A stretch of DNA of 64,000 nucleotides, taken from assembly GCF_029227915.1 (NCBI RefSeq), contig NC_079888.1, forward strand, positions 14,677,001 to 14,741,000. Direction: 5' to 3'. Below, one piece after another: positions 34,194-45,349 of the stretch; within the stretch, counting starts at the first letter, position 1; each line of letters begins with the position of its first letter. The notes beneath the pieces were generated by a model. It did not search any database and had not been told where the DNA came from. It worked only from the letters and a program-made list of their open reading frames with translations. Source of the DNA: Hydractinia symbiolongicarpus (taxonomy: Eukaryota > Cnidaria > Hydrozoa > Anthoathecata > Hydractiniidae). Position numbers and translations under genes: made by a program.

Positions 34194-35629
34194 TTGATTG
34201 TTTATTTTGAAGAACGCCTTGATCAATTTCAATACTTCCAAAGATTAAACGAAAGAATGTCTTCAAATGCGCTGCCGTTTATAGACGCGCTGATTCACGT
34301 TGAAAGTGGTATTGGTAAAACGCAAAAAGAAGGTTTGAAAAATATTTACTATGCTGGGAGTGCCAGGGAAGGAGCAATGTTGTCTCGATTATTTGGCCCA
34401 AGTGAATATGAAAACCAGAGAAATAACAAAGAGTTAGAAGTAGATATGGAATACAGTCTACTTGAAATTCCCCTTTCACATAAACAGAATATTGAGAATA
34501 TCCACGATAAGAAAGGGCACGTGAGGATCAAGTGTACGGAAGATGAACTAAAGATTTTTTTGGCTCCCACAAATTGAGAGTTGATTTCATGGAATATAAA
34601 GACATCCTGAAGAGCTTGCTCGTTGATGGATATGTCAGAACACACTGGGTAAAAGAAGTCGCCAAAGAAAAGGTCAGAGTAAGAAATGATGATCATGCTA
34701 TGGAACTGGTACTGGCTTTTATTTTAGATGTCGGATTAGATAGTGTTTCCCTTTCAGCTCCAAAAGATAAAATTACAAAATCATCAGTTGAAACACAGTT
34801 ATGCATTTATGTTGATCAATATTTTAAGTTTAGTCTGTCCTGGGATGCTGTTCTTGTTATAAAATTGACATGATGGCCAGAAGTTGCTAAAGAATGGGTT
34901 ACAAGGAAAAGGAATTGGCCAGACCGTGCAACAGTCAAAAAATTAACACGTGTTGGATACATTATTACGATACCTTCAGATGACAACAGGTTTAATATTG
35001 AAACTACAGAGTTAAGATATTCTTTCGCTAATGTGGAAAGAAAATTGGTAAACATGAGATCGGATCATCAGAATTTCATTTATCTTCTTTTTAAGTCAAT
35101 GATTTACAAGCACTTGAAACCTCTTGATAAAGAGGATACACATTCGTTTATTGGAAAAACCGTCATGTTTTGGACATGTGAAGAACATGAAATGGATGAT
35201 CCTATTTGGAACAGTGACCACCACTCAACCATTTGCACAGTTACATAATTATTTAAAAAACTTTTAAAATACATTGAAGAAGATGATCATCTACCTTACT
35301 ATTTCATTCCAAGTATAAATGTGATCGAAAAGATGACGGATAGTTTAAAACGAAACGTTGTGTCCAAGATAAAATTGATTTTATCAGATGTATGTTGGTA
35401 TGTGCCAGATAACATTGAGGAAGTAATAGAAGCGAGTGAAGAGATGGTGAAGATGGTGCAGTCAGCCAGCGAATTGATGACAGCGATTAGGAAAAACAAT
35501 TTTTTAATTTTTTTAAGGCGACCAGATTTGGTTGGTCAAGCTATGAATGTTTATGGCGAGAAGGTATGTGCTGTAATAAAGCAAAATATGCCAAAAAATA
35601 TTGTACCTGAAGAACTAGAACTAGATTGA
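34194..35629 (+). pseudogene. Mab-21/cGAS-like nucleotidyltransferase, broken
   Basis: The sequence spans almost a full Mab-21 domain (about 475 codons). The nucleotidyltransferase core shows A-G-S-A-R-E-G (Gly-Ser at 55-56), the acidic pair in E-L-E-V-D-M-E, and a third acid in S-W-D-A-V-L-V-I, so the catalytic residues appear retained. The helical C-half has W-P-E-V-A-K-E-W, F-W-T-C-E-E and L-P-Y-Y-F-I-P. Lesions are a 1-nt shift at about 34,573, in-frame TGA at 34,871-34,873 before W-P, and TAA at 35,246-35,248. No good ATG opens the frame (first in-frame ATG at 34,258), so an upstream exon may exist. Intact relatives include cGAS-like sensors that make cyclic dinucleotides; whether this one sensed nucleic acid cannot be told. 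Confidence 0.8.
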
Positions 35630-35634
35630 GAGTC

Positions 35635-36725
35635 CTTACGTGCTATCTCAATCAAAAAACGTTTTTAGTGAAATGTTATTTATGATTACTGGAAATTGTT
35701 CAGTCTCATGCTTAGTAAAGTAAGAAAGGAACAACTTTGTACGTTTATCACCGGTTTTTATAGCAATATTGTTAATCGCAGTAAATATATCGGGTTATTA
35801 ATTACTACTTATTGTAATTACGGTCAAAGAATTTGTAAACTGTAAAACCTACCTTCTTTGATAAATTTCACAAGTACAAAAAGTATTTAAACCCATTTTA
35901 CTAATGACATTCTAGTAATGATGAAACAAGCTTACGCTCGTCCTTTAACCCGTTTATACCTGAGCTTTTTTTATCCCTTGTGACCCTGGGGGAGGGGGTA
36001 AAGTGGGGCAGAAAGCGCCCACGGGGAATTAATCTTGAACCACTTATGCCTAAGTGATGAAACTTGGCACAGTTGTAGAATGTCTTAGTACAAACTCGTT
36101 TCAAGTAAATAAAATAATTTGATGACGTCATAGGGATAAAAAATGGCTTCGTATATAATTTTCTGGTCCTGATAATACAAAAATTCTGGTCTGCATTATA
36201 TTCACTTTTGTCTTATGTATCCTTGGTAACACAAAAACATTCATTAGGATATATAGAACAATTTTAGAAACAAAACAAAAACCTGTTTTGACTTGCTGAA
36301 AAAAGAATTCTGAAAAAAAAATCTTTGTTCAAAAATGGCGGGAAATTCCAGGCAATTTAATTTTTTTCACTCAAATTCTTTTTTTGTTTGAATCTGTAAG
36401 AAAATTTGGTTAGAAAAAGTCGCGAAATATCAACATTTAATGTTTTCCCCAAAAATAGATTTACCCGATAACCGCGTGCAAAAAAAATAAGTAATTAGTA
36501 AAGGTATATTGCAGAATACTTTAAAAGATAAATAAAAAAATCTTAGTTCGGACAGGCTTATATTCGAAATACAGTGTTTTTTTAAGTAGCCGGTGTGTTG
36601 AACCCCCTTCTCTTATTTATCGCAACATTTTTTCCATTATTTCCTCTTAACTAATTTCACTTCCTGATATTTTTACTAACAATTTGAAACTAGATCTACA
36701 TTAATTATGGTAGTGAAAAAATATT
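35635..36725. other. AT-rich stretch, no gene recognised
   Basis: A somewhat GC-richer block at about 35,935-36,060, ending near 'gatgacgtcat' (36,121-36,131), looks like dispersed repeat DNA. There are no coding or RNA features. Confidence 0.45.
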
Positions 36726-36732
36726 TATAATA

Positions 36733-36856
36733 CTAGTCGTTCGCACTTGGAAAAATCCACGGGTTTGCCCGTCTTTTTTATACCGCACTGCGTGCGTTTC
36801 GCTACTCTCGCAGCTAAGCTACCATTTTGCGTGACAGACGAACATTATAATATAGA
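36733..36856 (-). mobile_element. Helitron-like non-autonomous element (124 bp), best-preserved ends
   Basis: On the minus strand it reads A|TCTATATTATAATG at the 5' end. It then has the family words gtctgtcacgcaaaatgg-type and cgcagtgcggtataaaa, a hairpin around cccgtggattttt, and ends GACTAG|T. Both ends and both flanking bases fit Helitron rules exactly. It is the same length as the 57,286-57,409 copy. Confidence 0.7.
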
Positions 36857-36975
36857 TGCACCAGGCTTCAAATCAAATTTTGAACTCATTTGTTGCAGCT
36901 TTTTCGTTTGCTACGCAATATTTCGTTCATAACAAGGATATACGTTTCTTAGAAAATTTGTTCCTTCCTTCCGTC

Positions 36976-37003
36976 TTTTTTTTTTTTTAGGGGGGGGGGG
37001 GGG
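36976..37003. repeat. T13 run followed by G14 run
   Basis: T at 36,976-36,988, one A, then 14 G (36,990-37,003). The G run could form a quadruplex; homopolymers of this size are also error-prone in assemblies. Confidence 0.9.
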
Positions 37004-37009
37004 ATAAGA

Positions 37010-38050
37010 AGAAGTCCTACGTGGTCTGTTTTATCATTGATAGTTTTGTTTACATTTTTAGTATTATAATTGTCTATTTTTAAACAAGAGCATTTTTACG
37101 ATCGCACAAGTAAGATCTGTTTCTACTTCTTTTCGCGACTGATCGCACGCTCTAGAATGATACCGGCTTAAATACCAGCTCCGCATGTCCATATCGATTT
37201 ACTGTTTTAAAAATAGGCGCAAGCGTGAAAATAGTTTGAATAGAAATCCGCCTTTACAGGTGTGAAAATATGCTAAGGGGTGAAAGTTGTTAAAAAGGTT
37301 ATTATGTTTTTCTCTGACTTGATTTTCAATGTGGGTGCTTCTTCAAAAGTAAATGAGCTCTGAGGAAGAGAGTTACACCATTGTGTTGTTAACACCAGGG
37401 GCTAAAATACGATACCACTTTTGTTTTTATTTTTTTGTTTAAAAGTTATTGCCCCTGAAAATGAGAAGTTATAAAAGCAAAAAAGATGTTGTTCGTCATA
37501 AAAAATCAACAAGCAATTTAACAACAACGTGGTATCATATTTTAGGCGACACTGTGTTGAACAAGAGGGCATTAACTTTATCACTTAGTTCCCGGGACTT
37601 TCGGCACTGGAACCAGCTTTTTGTTTTCACAATTTTTTTAATTGCTTAAAAGCATAAAATTTCAGGTAAATTTTCTTATACCATCAACAACTACATTTAT
37701 TTTACTTTTCGACTTTTTAATTCCATAAAAACAAAGACTTCATACGAAAATTCGCAATTATAAAAATGGTACTCAAAACTCTTACAGGATCCTTAAGCAA
37801 ATATTTGATCATTTTTTGCAAATAGGATCCCCAGAAATATAAATATTTGTGGGATTTATGCTTGTGAGTCCTACCTCAGAAATTTTCAGATTACACGTTT
37901 TCGCATAAAATTTCACTAAATGATATAAAAATGAAGTTCTTCCTATTTAACATATTTATATTTAACAAATTTGCTAAGAACGTTTAGCTGTTCTAAGCAT
38001 ACATATAACTACGCCCATATTAAATTAGAACTTTGATTTCCTGTTTATAT
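37010..38050. other. AT-rich stretch, no gene recognised
   Basis: Frames such as 37,449-37,649 plus (66 codons) have no domain. This may be intron upstream of the helicase-like exon at 38,059, but no partner exon was found. Confidence 0.45.
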
Positions 38051-38058
38051 ATCCTCAG

Positions 38059-38159
38059 CCTTCGCTTTCATTTGTTGATAGGAATTTATTGCAAACAGAA
38101 GTTTACCAGAATAATATGGTGGCTATCATTATAGATGAGGCACACTATGTGGAACTATG
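38059..38159 (+). CDS. RecQ/DEAH-like helicase exon (isolated)
   Basis: A 101-bp exon has acceptor (atatatcctcag) and donor (gtaagtatg). It reads P-S-L-S-F-V-D-R-N-L-L-Q-T-E-V-Y-Q, then V-A-I-I-I-D-E-A-H-Y-V-E-L-W. The D-E-A-H box with its hydrophobic lead-in is helicase motif II, and the Y-Q-N-N lead-in is like RecQ-type proteins that are abundant in cnidarian repeats. No exon with the Walker A motif or motif III was recognised nearby. It is therefore either an exon of a long gene with large introns or an orphan fragment. Confidence 0.5.
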
Positions 38160-38164
38160 GTAAG

Positions 38165-39815
38165 TATGTATAACTACATATACATTACATATATTAAAAA
38201 AGTTTACTAAAATCTATGTATATACATATACAAAATAAATGTTAAAATTTATCATGTCTAAACGTAGGTCAATCTCAGATGTAAAAAAGTATTTCTTTTT
38301 TCAAAGAAACTGTCACGCTATATCTAAGTCCCTATTCGACTACGGTAGTAGACAATCCAGGAAGCATTGTAAGTATAGAAAATTTGGCAATCTGCGTATT
38401 GGCAATGCTTATATTGTGCTTATTAGACAAGCAATATTAGAAATACATATCAAAAAAACTGCTTTTAAAATAGATCATGCTTATTTTGATTTCAAAGTTA
38501 AAGTTGACAGAATTTTTGCTAGATAAATTCAGAATTATAATGTACAATTTTTAGGGAAACTGAATTCATGGAGCAGTGCAAGAAAAGAATTACTTTATAA
38601 AAAATATTTAATAAAACAGTGTCATGAGGGTAGTGTGCAATCTTTAAAATCGCCTGATGGAAGATAGATATAAATATAGAGAGACAGCACAGAGCCATGA
38701 CGCTGTTAAGTTTGTGTCCAGGCTAAAACGTCGGGAAATTTTCTTTTTCTTGAAAGCCAATAAAGATGCTTCATTTTAATCTCTACCAATTTAATGACCA
38801 ATCTAAATAGAGATTTTATACTCTTCCTGTGGCCAGAACATTCCGTTTACGGCCATGACTAAAACTGCTTATATTTTGTTAGTCTTTCCTTGCCGGTCTA
38901 GCTTGTCATAGTAGCTTCATTGATGTAGCTACGTAAGGAAGCTAAATACTATTTTTTTTAAATTCGCGTATTTTATCAGGTAAGAATTATTTAATATAAA
39001 AGTAAGAAAAATGTGCAGGCTAGCTAGCTATCTCAATATTTGGTGCTGAATTGGATCTGCTTTTGATTGGTGCTGACATCTTGTAGAAAAGTTGTCGAAA
39101 CGTGACGAAAGTTTATTGTTGCTTGCAGCGAACAGTCAGGGTGAATTGACAATTAGCCTGTAACAGAACAAATATTAACCGACGCAGGATAATTATAGGC
39201 TTCGCACAGTAAAAGCTTCTTTGTGTTCTTCACTTTCCATGTTTTTTCTTGAAATTAGAATGGCGTGTTGTTAGACAATACGACATACTGCTACAGTAAA
39301 ATTAATATCTTTTTTTCACTTTATCTATAATGCAGTTGATTCATGAAAATTTAAATCAATGGTTGTTTTAGCATGTTATTTTTTTAGTTTAAACATTACC
39401 ATTCTCTAATAATGACTATTCTTCTGTATGTATATATATATTTATAAAGCTATATGCATTTAAATCTTAATACGCTGGTACTATGGTTTTTACCCTTTGC
39501 CGAAAACACAAACAGGTATTTAGTTATAGCTAGTTATATATAATACATCACCAGCTTATATGAACTTAAGTTTTTACCCTGCTTGTTTTTCTCCCTCCAT
39601 GAAATACTTAAACAAACAACGCTTTTGCTAAATACTTACGGACTTTGATTTATCTATTTTCTTAGTTCCAAAATTAAAGTTTTAACCAGCTTTAATTCCA
39701 GTTTGTTCCAATTGTTTATTGTCGTGTTTCCGCCATGTTTAATTTATTCCCTCAATATACAACTCGCGGGTAATATTACGGCATGCAGACAAAAGTAGTA
39801 AATTTGAGATCAAAC
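38165..39815. other. AT-rich stretch, no gene recognised
   Basis: A 95-codon frame at 38,239-38,526 plus begins soon after the helicase-like exon but has no helicase motif. Nothing else is supported. Confidence 0.45.
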
Positions 39816-39821
39816 CAGATT

Positions 39822-39909
39822 GTGATGAAGACCGTTTGGTGCCAGGGCTATTTCTTCTCACCGTCCGAGATTGACAGAAAAAGAAAAGAGCCCTGGGGAC
39901 GAGGTTGAC
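39822..39909. mobile_element. Small foldback MITE with CCAGGGCT / AGCCCTGG ends
   Basis: The left end (ccgtttggtgccagggcta) and right end (agccctggggacgaggttg) are imperfect inverted repeats of about 25 bp around a 35-bp centre. The same architecture and right-end word occur at about 54,795-54,873, and a collapsed palindrome at 10,403-10,432. It is a non-autonomous DNA element; the superfamily is not assigned. Confidence 0.55.
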
Positions 39910-39925
39910 GCTTCTTATCATAATA

Positions 39926-40035
39926 ATATTCGTGCATGTATCCACGGGTTTTCCGTCCTTTTTATACCATATTTTGTGTGTCTCAATATTTTGGTGCTAT
40001 TTAGGACGGATAGACGAAGGCTATTTTTACAGAAA
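39926..40035 (-). mobile_element. Helitron-like short element, diverged
   Basis: The minus strand carries the family words: aaaatagccttcgtctatccg at the left, ggtataaaaaggacggaaaa in the middle and cccgtggata before the end. The CTRR terminus is not recognisable, so the right boundary is approximate. It is adjacent to the small MITE at 39,822-39,909. Confidence 0.45.
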
Positions 40036-40652
40036 CTAGTTGGTGTACAAATGTGTGACCTGTGACAAAAACATTTCCTTAAGAACAGCAGCATATTAAG
40101 TGGTGTTTTCATGTCAAAACTAAGACCAACAAACAATTTGTGGTTAGTATTGTATGTTTATCATTTTTTGAACGTGTTCAAAAAATAATAAACTGTTGGC
40201 AAATATTTTTTAGATGAGCGTCCAACTGAGACGATTAACATACCGCTAGTGATCAACTTTAATCAGTTTTGATTATTTCTTTAGTAGCGTTCTTTAGTAT
40301 TCGATTTGATTATTTAAGGTAACTATTCTGAATATAGCGTGTTTATAAGTCTGTTCATGAAGTTCAAAGTTTAGATTTTACCAATCAAACGACAACTTCT
40401 TCCTCTTCCTTCTGAATAATAATTGCTTCCCAGATTTGAACCAATCATGCGTAACAATTAATCAAGCATATCACAATCTATTTGATGAATTAACCTTCTT
40501 GTTAAGGCTTTGTCTCATGTTCTATATTGATATTACATACCTCAGCATGGGCGTTTGCTGCATATTTAGCTTATAATAGTTGTTTTTTATTTATTTAATT
40601 TTACAAGGTACATCTGGGACTATCGTAGCTGTTAATTATTTTAAGCAAATAT

Positions 40653-41183
40653 ATGATGTATCGTTTTAAATTCCTAATCATTTTCGTGTTAGAGTTTGTT
40701 GTCACTTGTGTTAATACGAGCAAATTTCCAACAAATAAAAATTCTGATGAGTATTGGAGAAGACATTTTAAAATTAACCGACCAAGTAATGAAAAAGATT
40801 GGTGCAAGAAAAGATGCAGGAAGGAATATCAACAGTGCGAAAGTGTTTTCAAGTTCAATATAGATGCTGATGAAGGAAATGAAATAGGGGCTGGCATGTG
40901 CAAAAATTGGGACAAGCAATGCAACTCTTACTGCAGAATTTATCAAGTTGGTATGAAACCTGCGACCGTTAGAAAGTTTGATCGACACGCGATAATCATC
41001 AAAAAAGGGGAAACGTATGTGGAATATTGCAAATTCAAATATATGGATTGCAAAAGAAAAGCTATCAGCGTAAATGGAAATTATCAATGCATTCGTGCGT
41101 GGACGCGATGTAGGTTCGATTGTATGAAGTATAAGAAATTGATGGGAATTCATCCTAACAATAACAATGTTTGCCAAGATTAA
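40653..41183 (+). CDS. Secreted 12-cysteine protein, apparently intact
   Basis: A single-exon 176-residue frame. Residues 1-23 are a signal peptide (F-K-F-L-I-I-F-V-L-E-F-V-V-T-C-V). The mature part has 12 cysteines at 51, 55, 62, 83, 90, 94, 126, 133, 146, 153, 157 and 174. Two modules share the pattern C-x6-C-x(12-20)-C-x6-C-x3-C (55-94 and 126-157), each with a Trp between the third and fourth cysteine, so the protein looks internally duplicated. It is lysine- and arginine-rich. An AATAAA lies at 41,338. I do not recognise the family; a secreted defence, venom-like or matrix role is possible but unproven. Its inverted copy at 23.86-24.19 kb is dead. Confidence 0.75.
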   Translation: MMYRFKFLIIFVLEFVVTCVNTSKFPTNKNSDEYWRRHFKINRPSNEKDWCKKRCRKEYQQCESVFKFNIDADEGNEIGAGMCKNWDKQCNSYCRIYQVGMKPATVRKFDRHAIIIKKGETYVEYCKFKYMDCKRKAISVNGNYQCIRAWTRCRFDCMKYKKLMGIHPNNNNVCQD

Positions 41184-41337
41184 ACGTTTTACCAATGGGC
41201 TCAGCAAAACTTACACAATTTATTTTTTAATGGACAATTATGTGAGTGTAAACTTTCAAAATATGTAGAGCATTAATAAGAACTTTCTTGTCTCTAAACC
41301 CAATTATTTAATCGTATAATATTTATATCAGGGAAAT

Positions 41338-41343
41338 AATAAA
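41338..41343 (+). terminator. Candidate polyadenylation signal AATAAA
   Basis: About 155 bp downstream of the stop of the 12-cysteine gene, on the same strand, at a normal 3' UTR distance. There are other AATAAA words in this AT-rich DNA, so assignment is by position. Confidence 0.4.
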
Positions 41344-41349
41344 GTTATA

Positions 41350-44300
41350 TCCTACAAAATATTATAATTCATGTAGTGAACTACATGCTTCACAGTTATT
41401 TAAGACTAGTTCTAATACCATCCTATGAGAAGCACTACCTTAAGGGAAGAAAGTATTTGCATAGGAAAGCATTTTGCGAGAATAAACTTTTGAGAATTTT
41501 TTTAAAACCTAAGAGCATTTTCTCCGCTAACATTATCTTCCGTCAAAGTAATCATATTTAATTTCTTTGTTTACTATAATCATGAAAAGTTGGTGATGCA
41601 AGGCTTGTATATTTGCAATCAGCACGGCTTTTTATTTCAGCCCATTTCATGAAAAGTCCACATTAAATAAAGAATATATAAAATGAATTATGAGTAAATA
41701 AATTCTAGCTAAAATTACAGATGTGACCTAAACCAGAATAAAAGAAAAGCGTCTACGTCCCTAATGTTACCAAGGATCAGGTAACGACACAATTTTTCTA
41801 TGGTAACATGTTAGGAAGTTGTTTTGAAAACAGAGAACCATCTTAAAACGGACGACAATATTCTTAGAACATTTTTATCAACTTATTTTGGTTGTTTAAC
41901 AACACTAAGAAAACAGAAAATTAATAAAAAATTAAAACCTGCGAAATTTATGCCTCTCAATATTAGTACCATTAAGGAAACATTCGGAAAGTATAGCCAA
42001 TGGAAAATTATTGCTCAATTATCCTGCAACGCTTGTTTGGTTTAGGCAGCGCAGTGTTCCTTTTCATTTCTTACTAGTGATGATTGACCGAACGCACCAT
42101 CATGTAAGATACTACCAGAACAGATTTTAACATTCTGTTTAAAGTTTTGGCAGCTAAATCAAGGTTATTTAGCAATTCTCAGGCGTTTACATAATTGGCA
42201 TGAAAAACACCAAAATTGCCCTAAATCCGATGTTTATGGATTTTTGTGTAAAACGCGACAAAATCAGAAAATCAGGTCCAAAGGGTGTCAAAAATTTAAT
42301 GCATAATTCATGCTAATGACATATGGTTGTGATTCAGTTTTAAGTTTTAAAGACAATTCTAAAGAAAGTTGTTACATTCTCCTGATTATAAGGATTTTAT
42401 AGATATTAAAGTTTAGTTTCAAGTTTCGAGTAATAGTCAATATCTAATGTTCGGAGAAGTATAGGTATTAAAAATATGGCGTGCTAGTGTCTAACAAACA
42501 AACATAAAGACTCAGAAAATATCATAACCGTGTAGTATAGAAAAAAAACTTTTAACAGTACGCCAAACAAGGGGAAAATTTTTTTCTGCGTCTTGTTACG
42601 TTAACATCATAGGCCTTAACACATCAACACCTAAGGATGTCATGATGACTTCATTATTTTCTACACAAGCTCGCGCCATAAGTAACCTGAGCTCCCCTTT
42701 GGAGTTACCAAAGTTAGCCCCCAGAGTAAGAAAAGATGTAAGAACAGTTTATATTATGTATCGCACAATCTTTTTGTTGGTTGTGTTCCGTAATGTTGAA
42801 AAAACATTGTCAAAATTATGGTGAATTTCTACCAGCATAGCTATTAATTTGCATTAAAACTGTTAACTGGTAATTGTTGCAATTTTGTATATTTTTTTAA
42901 ATGAATTCCAAAACGTTTCCCAACACTGCGTGGGTTTTATATACTAAAAATTTAAAAAGAAATCAAAGACTTGTGCCAAGAAAGAAAGAGAAATGAGACT
43001 TGTGAGTTTGTTTTCATGTTTCTTTTTTGACGGGAACGTTTCACACTGTGTGTTTAAAAGCGCATAATCACCCTGTAGGTAACTTTTTTTGAGGTGCTTA
43101 TCCTGCTTATCCTCAAAATGTTATTGAAAACTGATAACCAGAACATGTTCCAATGTTTCATGGAAATAACAAACTGACCCCAATTTCTCTTCGCCTACAG
43201 AACCACCATTACATTTCATTGCACGAATCATGCGATAATAAACGCAAAAAAATGAATAAGGGAGAACATCTGTAGCTGTGTTTCCATCATAATGCTTTTT
43301 TAAATGTATCAACAAAGTTTCGAACATGAAAATTCAGATATATCAATCAAAGTTTCTGTGCTATTCTTTATTATTTACACGTTTTAACTTACTGAAATCA
43401 GACTTCTTTGCAGCAACGCCCTCTTCTACTTGTTGGTTCTGAAGATTCGCCTCGCTAGCTGTCTTATTATTTGATTATTTTCCTTTGTTCAAACAGTTAG
43501 TCGTTTCCTTACGGAGACATTATCAGATCTAGACAATTAGAATACTAAACTTTCAGAATTTCCCTTGTTATACTCTAAATTTAATTATCTCCATAATGCT
43601 TCCACTATCTTCAACTATCACAATGTGCATTCTCCCCCGTTGGGTTTTTTTGCTTATAATTTGCCTTGATCCCGGTCATGCTAATAAAAAAAGACAGAGC
43701 GTGATAAACATTAATTATCATAATTATTAACCACGAGACAATGTTGTGATTTCTTCTTTCTATTTCGTTTAGTCTCTGGTCTCCAAAAACAATGGCGAAT
43801 AGAATAAAGAGAAAATTTTTTTCTTCTTCTGCGTTCTTCCAATAGAAACTCCTGGGATAAAATTTCTTTCCATTTTTTGATGCCATGTTTTACAAAGATA
43901 AAAACCAGCCAAAAATACGGCGTGAGCAGAGCCTACCATAATTGCGATATTATCAAACTCCATCTCAGTGCCCATATAAAGTTAAGGCCGTTTGTTTACG
44001 TACAGTTTCAAACGAACATTTTGCGACGGCCTGCTTGTTAGACGGGAATAAGAGATCAAGAAGATCGTTAAATATGGCGGCTAGAAAAAAACGAAAATAA
44101 ATTTAAGATATTAAAGTATTATTATTTATAAATTTTATATCCTCAAATTTTTAGGAAAGGCATAACTCAGTCTTAGTGTTAATTTTTTTCAAAAGGCTCT
44201 GTATAATGGAGAATCGTATGACTATTACGAAGATAACTGCCTACACTATAAACAACTGGCTCATTTTGTTTGACTTCCCGGGGAGGGAAAGAAAAGTATA

Positions 44301-44550
44301 ATTTGGTCTTTAAATTTTGTCTTTCCCCTGCAAGCTTTAAAATTAAAGCAGAATAATGATGACACTGTGATAAGACTAAATTAGTTACAAAAAATTAATA
44401 TTTTTTCTTTAAATGCTGGCTCTCCCTGAAATTTTTCCCTAAAATTAAGTCATTTGATATATAAATAATAATACACTATGTACACGCGTGATTCACTAAA
44501 AATGTTTCACTTCGTCACGTACGGTCACTAATATTTAATCCTTCTTGTTG
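41350..44550. other. AT-rich stretch, no firmly supported gene
   Basis: A minus-strand frame starting at 43,975 (68 codons) opens M-G-T-E-M-E-F-D-N and has one hydrophobic segment (I-M-V-G-S-A-H-A-V-F-L-A-G-F). It could be a first exon but has no recognised family or clear donor. Other frames are short. No repeat with clear ends was found. Confidence 0.4.
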
Positions 44551-44562
44551 TTTTCTCTTGAG

Positions 44563-44807
44563 ATGCCAAATGCATGTAAATGTGCACATCAGATAGCACT
44601 GACAGAACACATGCCCACTAAAACGGAGTTTAAAATATGTAAGGAATTTTAATAATTTTGGAAATCCTTGTTAGATTTTTTTTTTTAAACTAATGTTTCC
44701 TCACCATTTCACTTTGTGTTATGACATATTCTATTGTAGGATGTTCACTAAAAGTGGATGAATACACAGCTGATGTACCTGTAATAGCACCTTCCCGGCA
44801 GAAATAG
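44563..44807 (+). pseudogene. Two-exon fragment, paralogue of 2.3-2.6 kb
   Basis: Exon-like piece 44,563-44,638 reads M-P-N-A-C-K-C-A-H-Q-I-A-L-T and ends before a gtaag donor. The next piece starts after ctattgtag at 44,740 with C-S-L-K-V-D-E-Y-T-A-D-V-P-V-I-A and stops at TAG 44,805-44,807. Joining at these sites would create a stop at the junction codon, so the copy looks inactive. The family is unknown. Confidence 0.4.
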
Positions 44808-44991
44808 GGTTAAGTTGGTTCATAATTACTATGTTATTCTTGTTTGTCAAATTTTAGGTCCAAATAAAGTTTCATCTGGGTTGTAAATATAACTTGAAGT
44901 CAAGTGTAAAGCAAAAAATGGAAAGGCATACATACCGCTAGAAAATTGCGTTCAATTCAAATATGAAACTATTATTATAATATTAATATAC

Positions 44992-45095
<104 letters not shown>

Positions 45096-45189
45096 CGAAT
45101 ATTTATACAGGATATAGCCACTTCAGTGTAGGAAACACTGTTATCAATGTGGGACCTGTGTTCGGAATGCATACATTAAGTATACAACG

Positions 45190-45345
45190 GTAATACCTAC
45201 CCAATTTCCCTTACACGCCATGGGTTGAACCGTAGTTGTGGTAAAGGCACTTGCTAAACATTCCCGCGCTGTGGACCGAACCACGGACCTTGTGATTGTG
45301 AAGCGAACTCCAAAACCACAAGGCCACGCTCCACATACAGCAACG
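45190..45345 (-). repeat. tRNA-derived SINE-like sequence
   Basis: The minus strand reads ggagcgtggccttgtggttt, an A-box/D-arm-like start. Then comes ttcgcttcacaatcacaagg, which is anticodon-loop-like but unpaired, and ggttcggtcc, which is B-box-like. Its order of words parallels the degenerate tRNA-like head at 8.59-8.72 kb. It is not a functional tRNA. Confidence 0.5.
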
Positions 45346-45349
45346 TGTA

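Noticed and set aside
34571-34580. Overlapping frames at the 1-nt shift as programmed frameshifting
   Set aside because: There is no clear slippery heptamer or downstream structure, and two further in-frame stops follow. Simple decay is the better explanation.
40689-41207. 172-codon minus-strand frame opposite the 12-cysteine gene
   Set aside because: It is antisense to a plus-strand frame that has a signal peptide, patterned cysteines and a duplicated copy, so the minus frame is a shadow.
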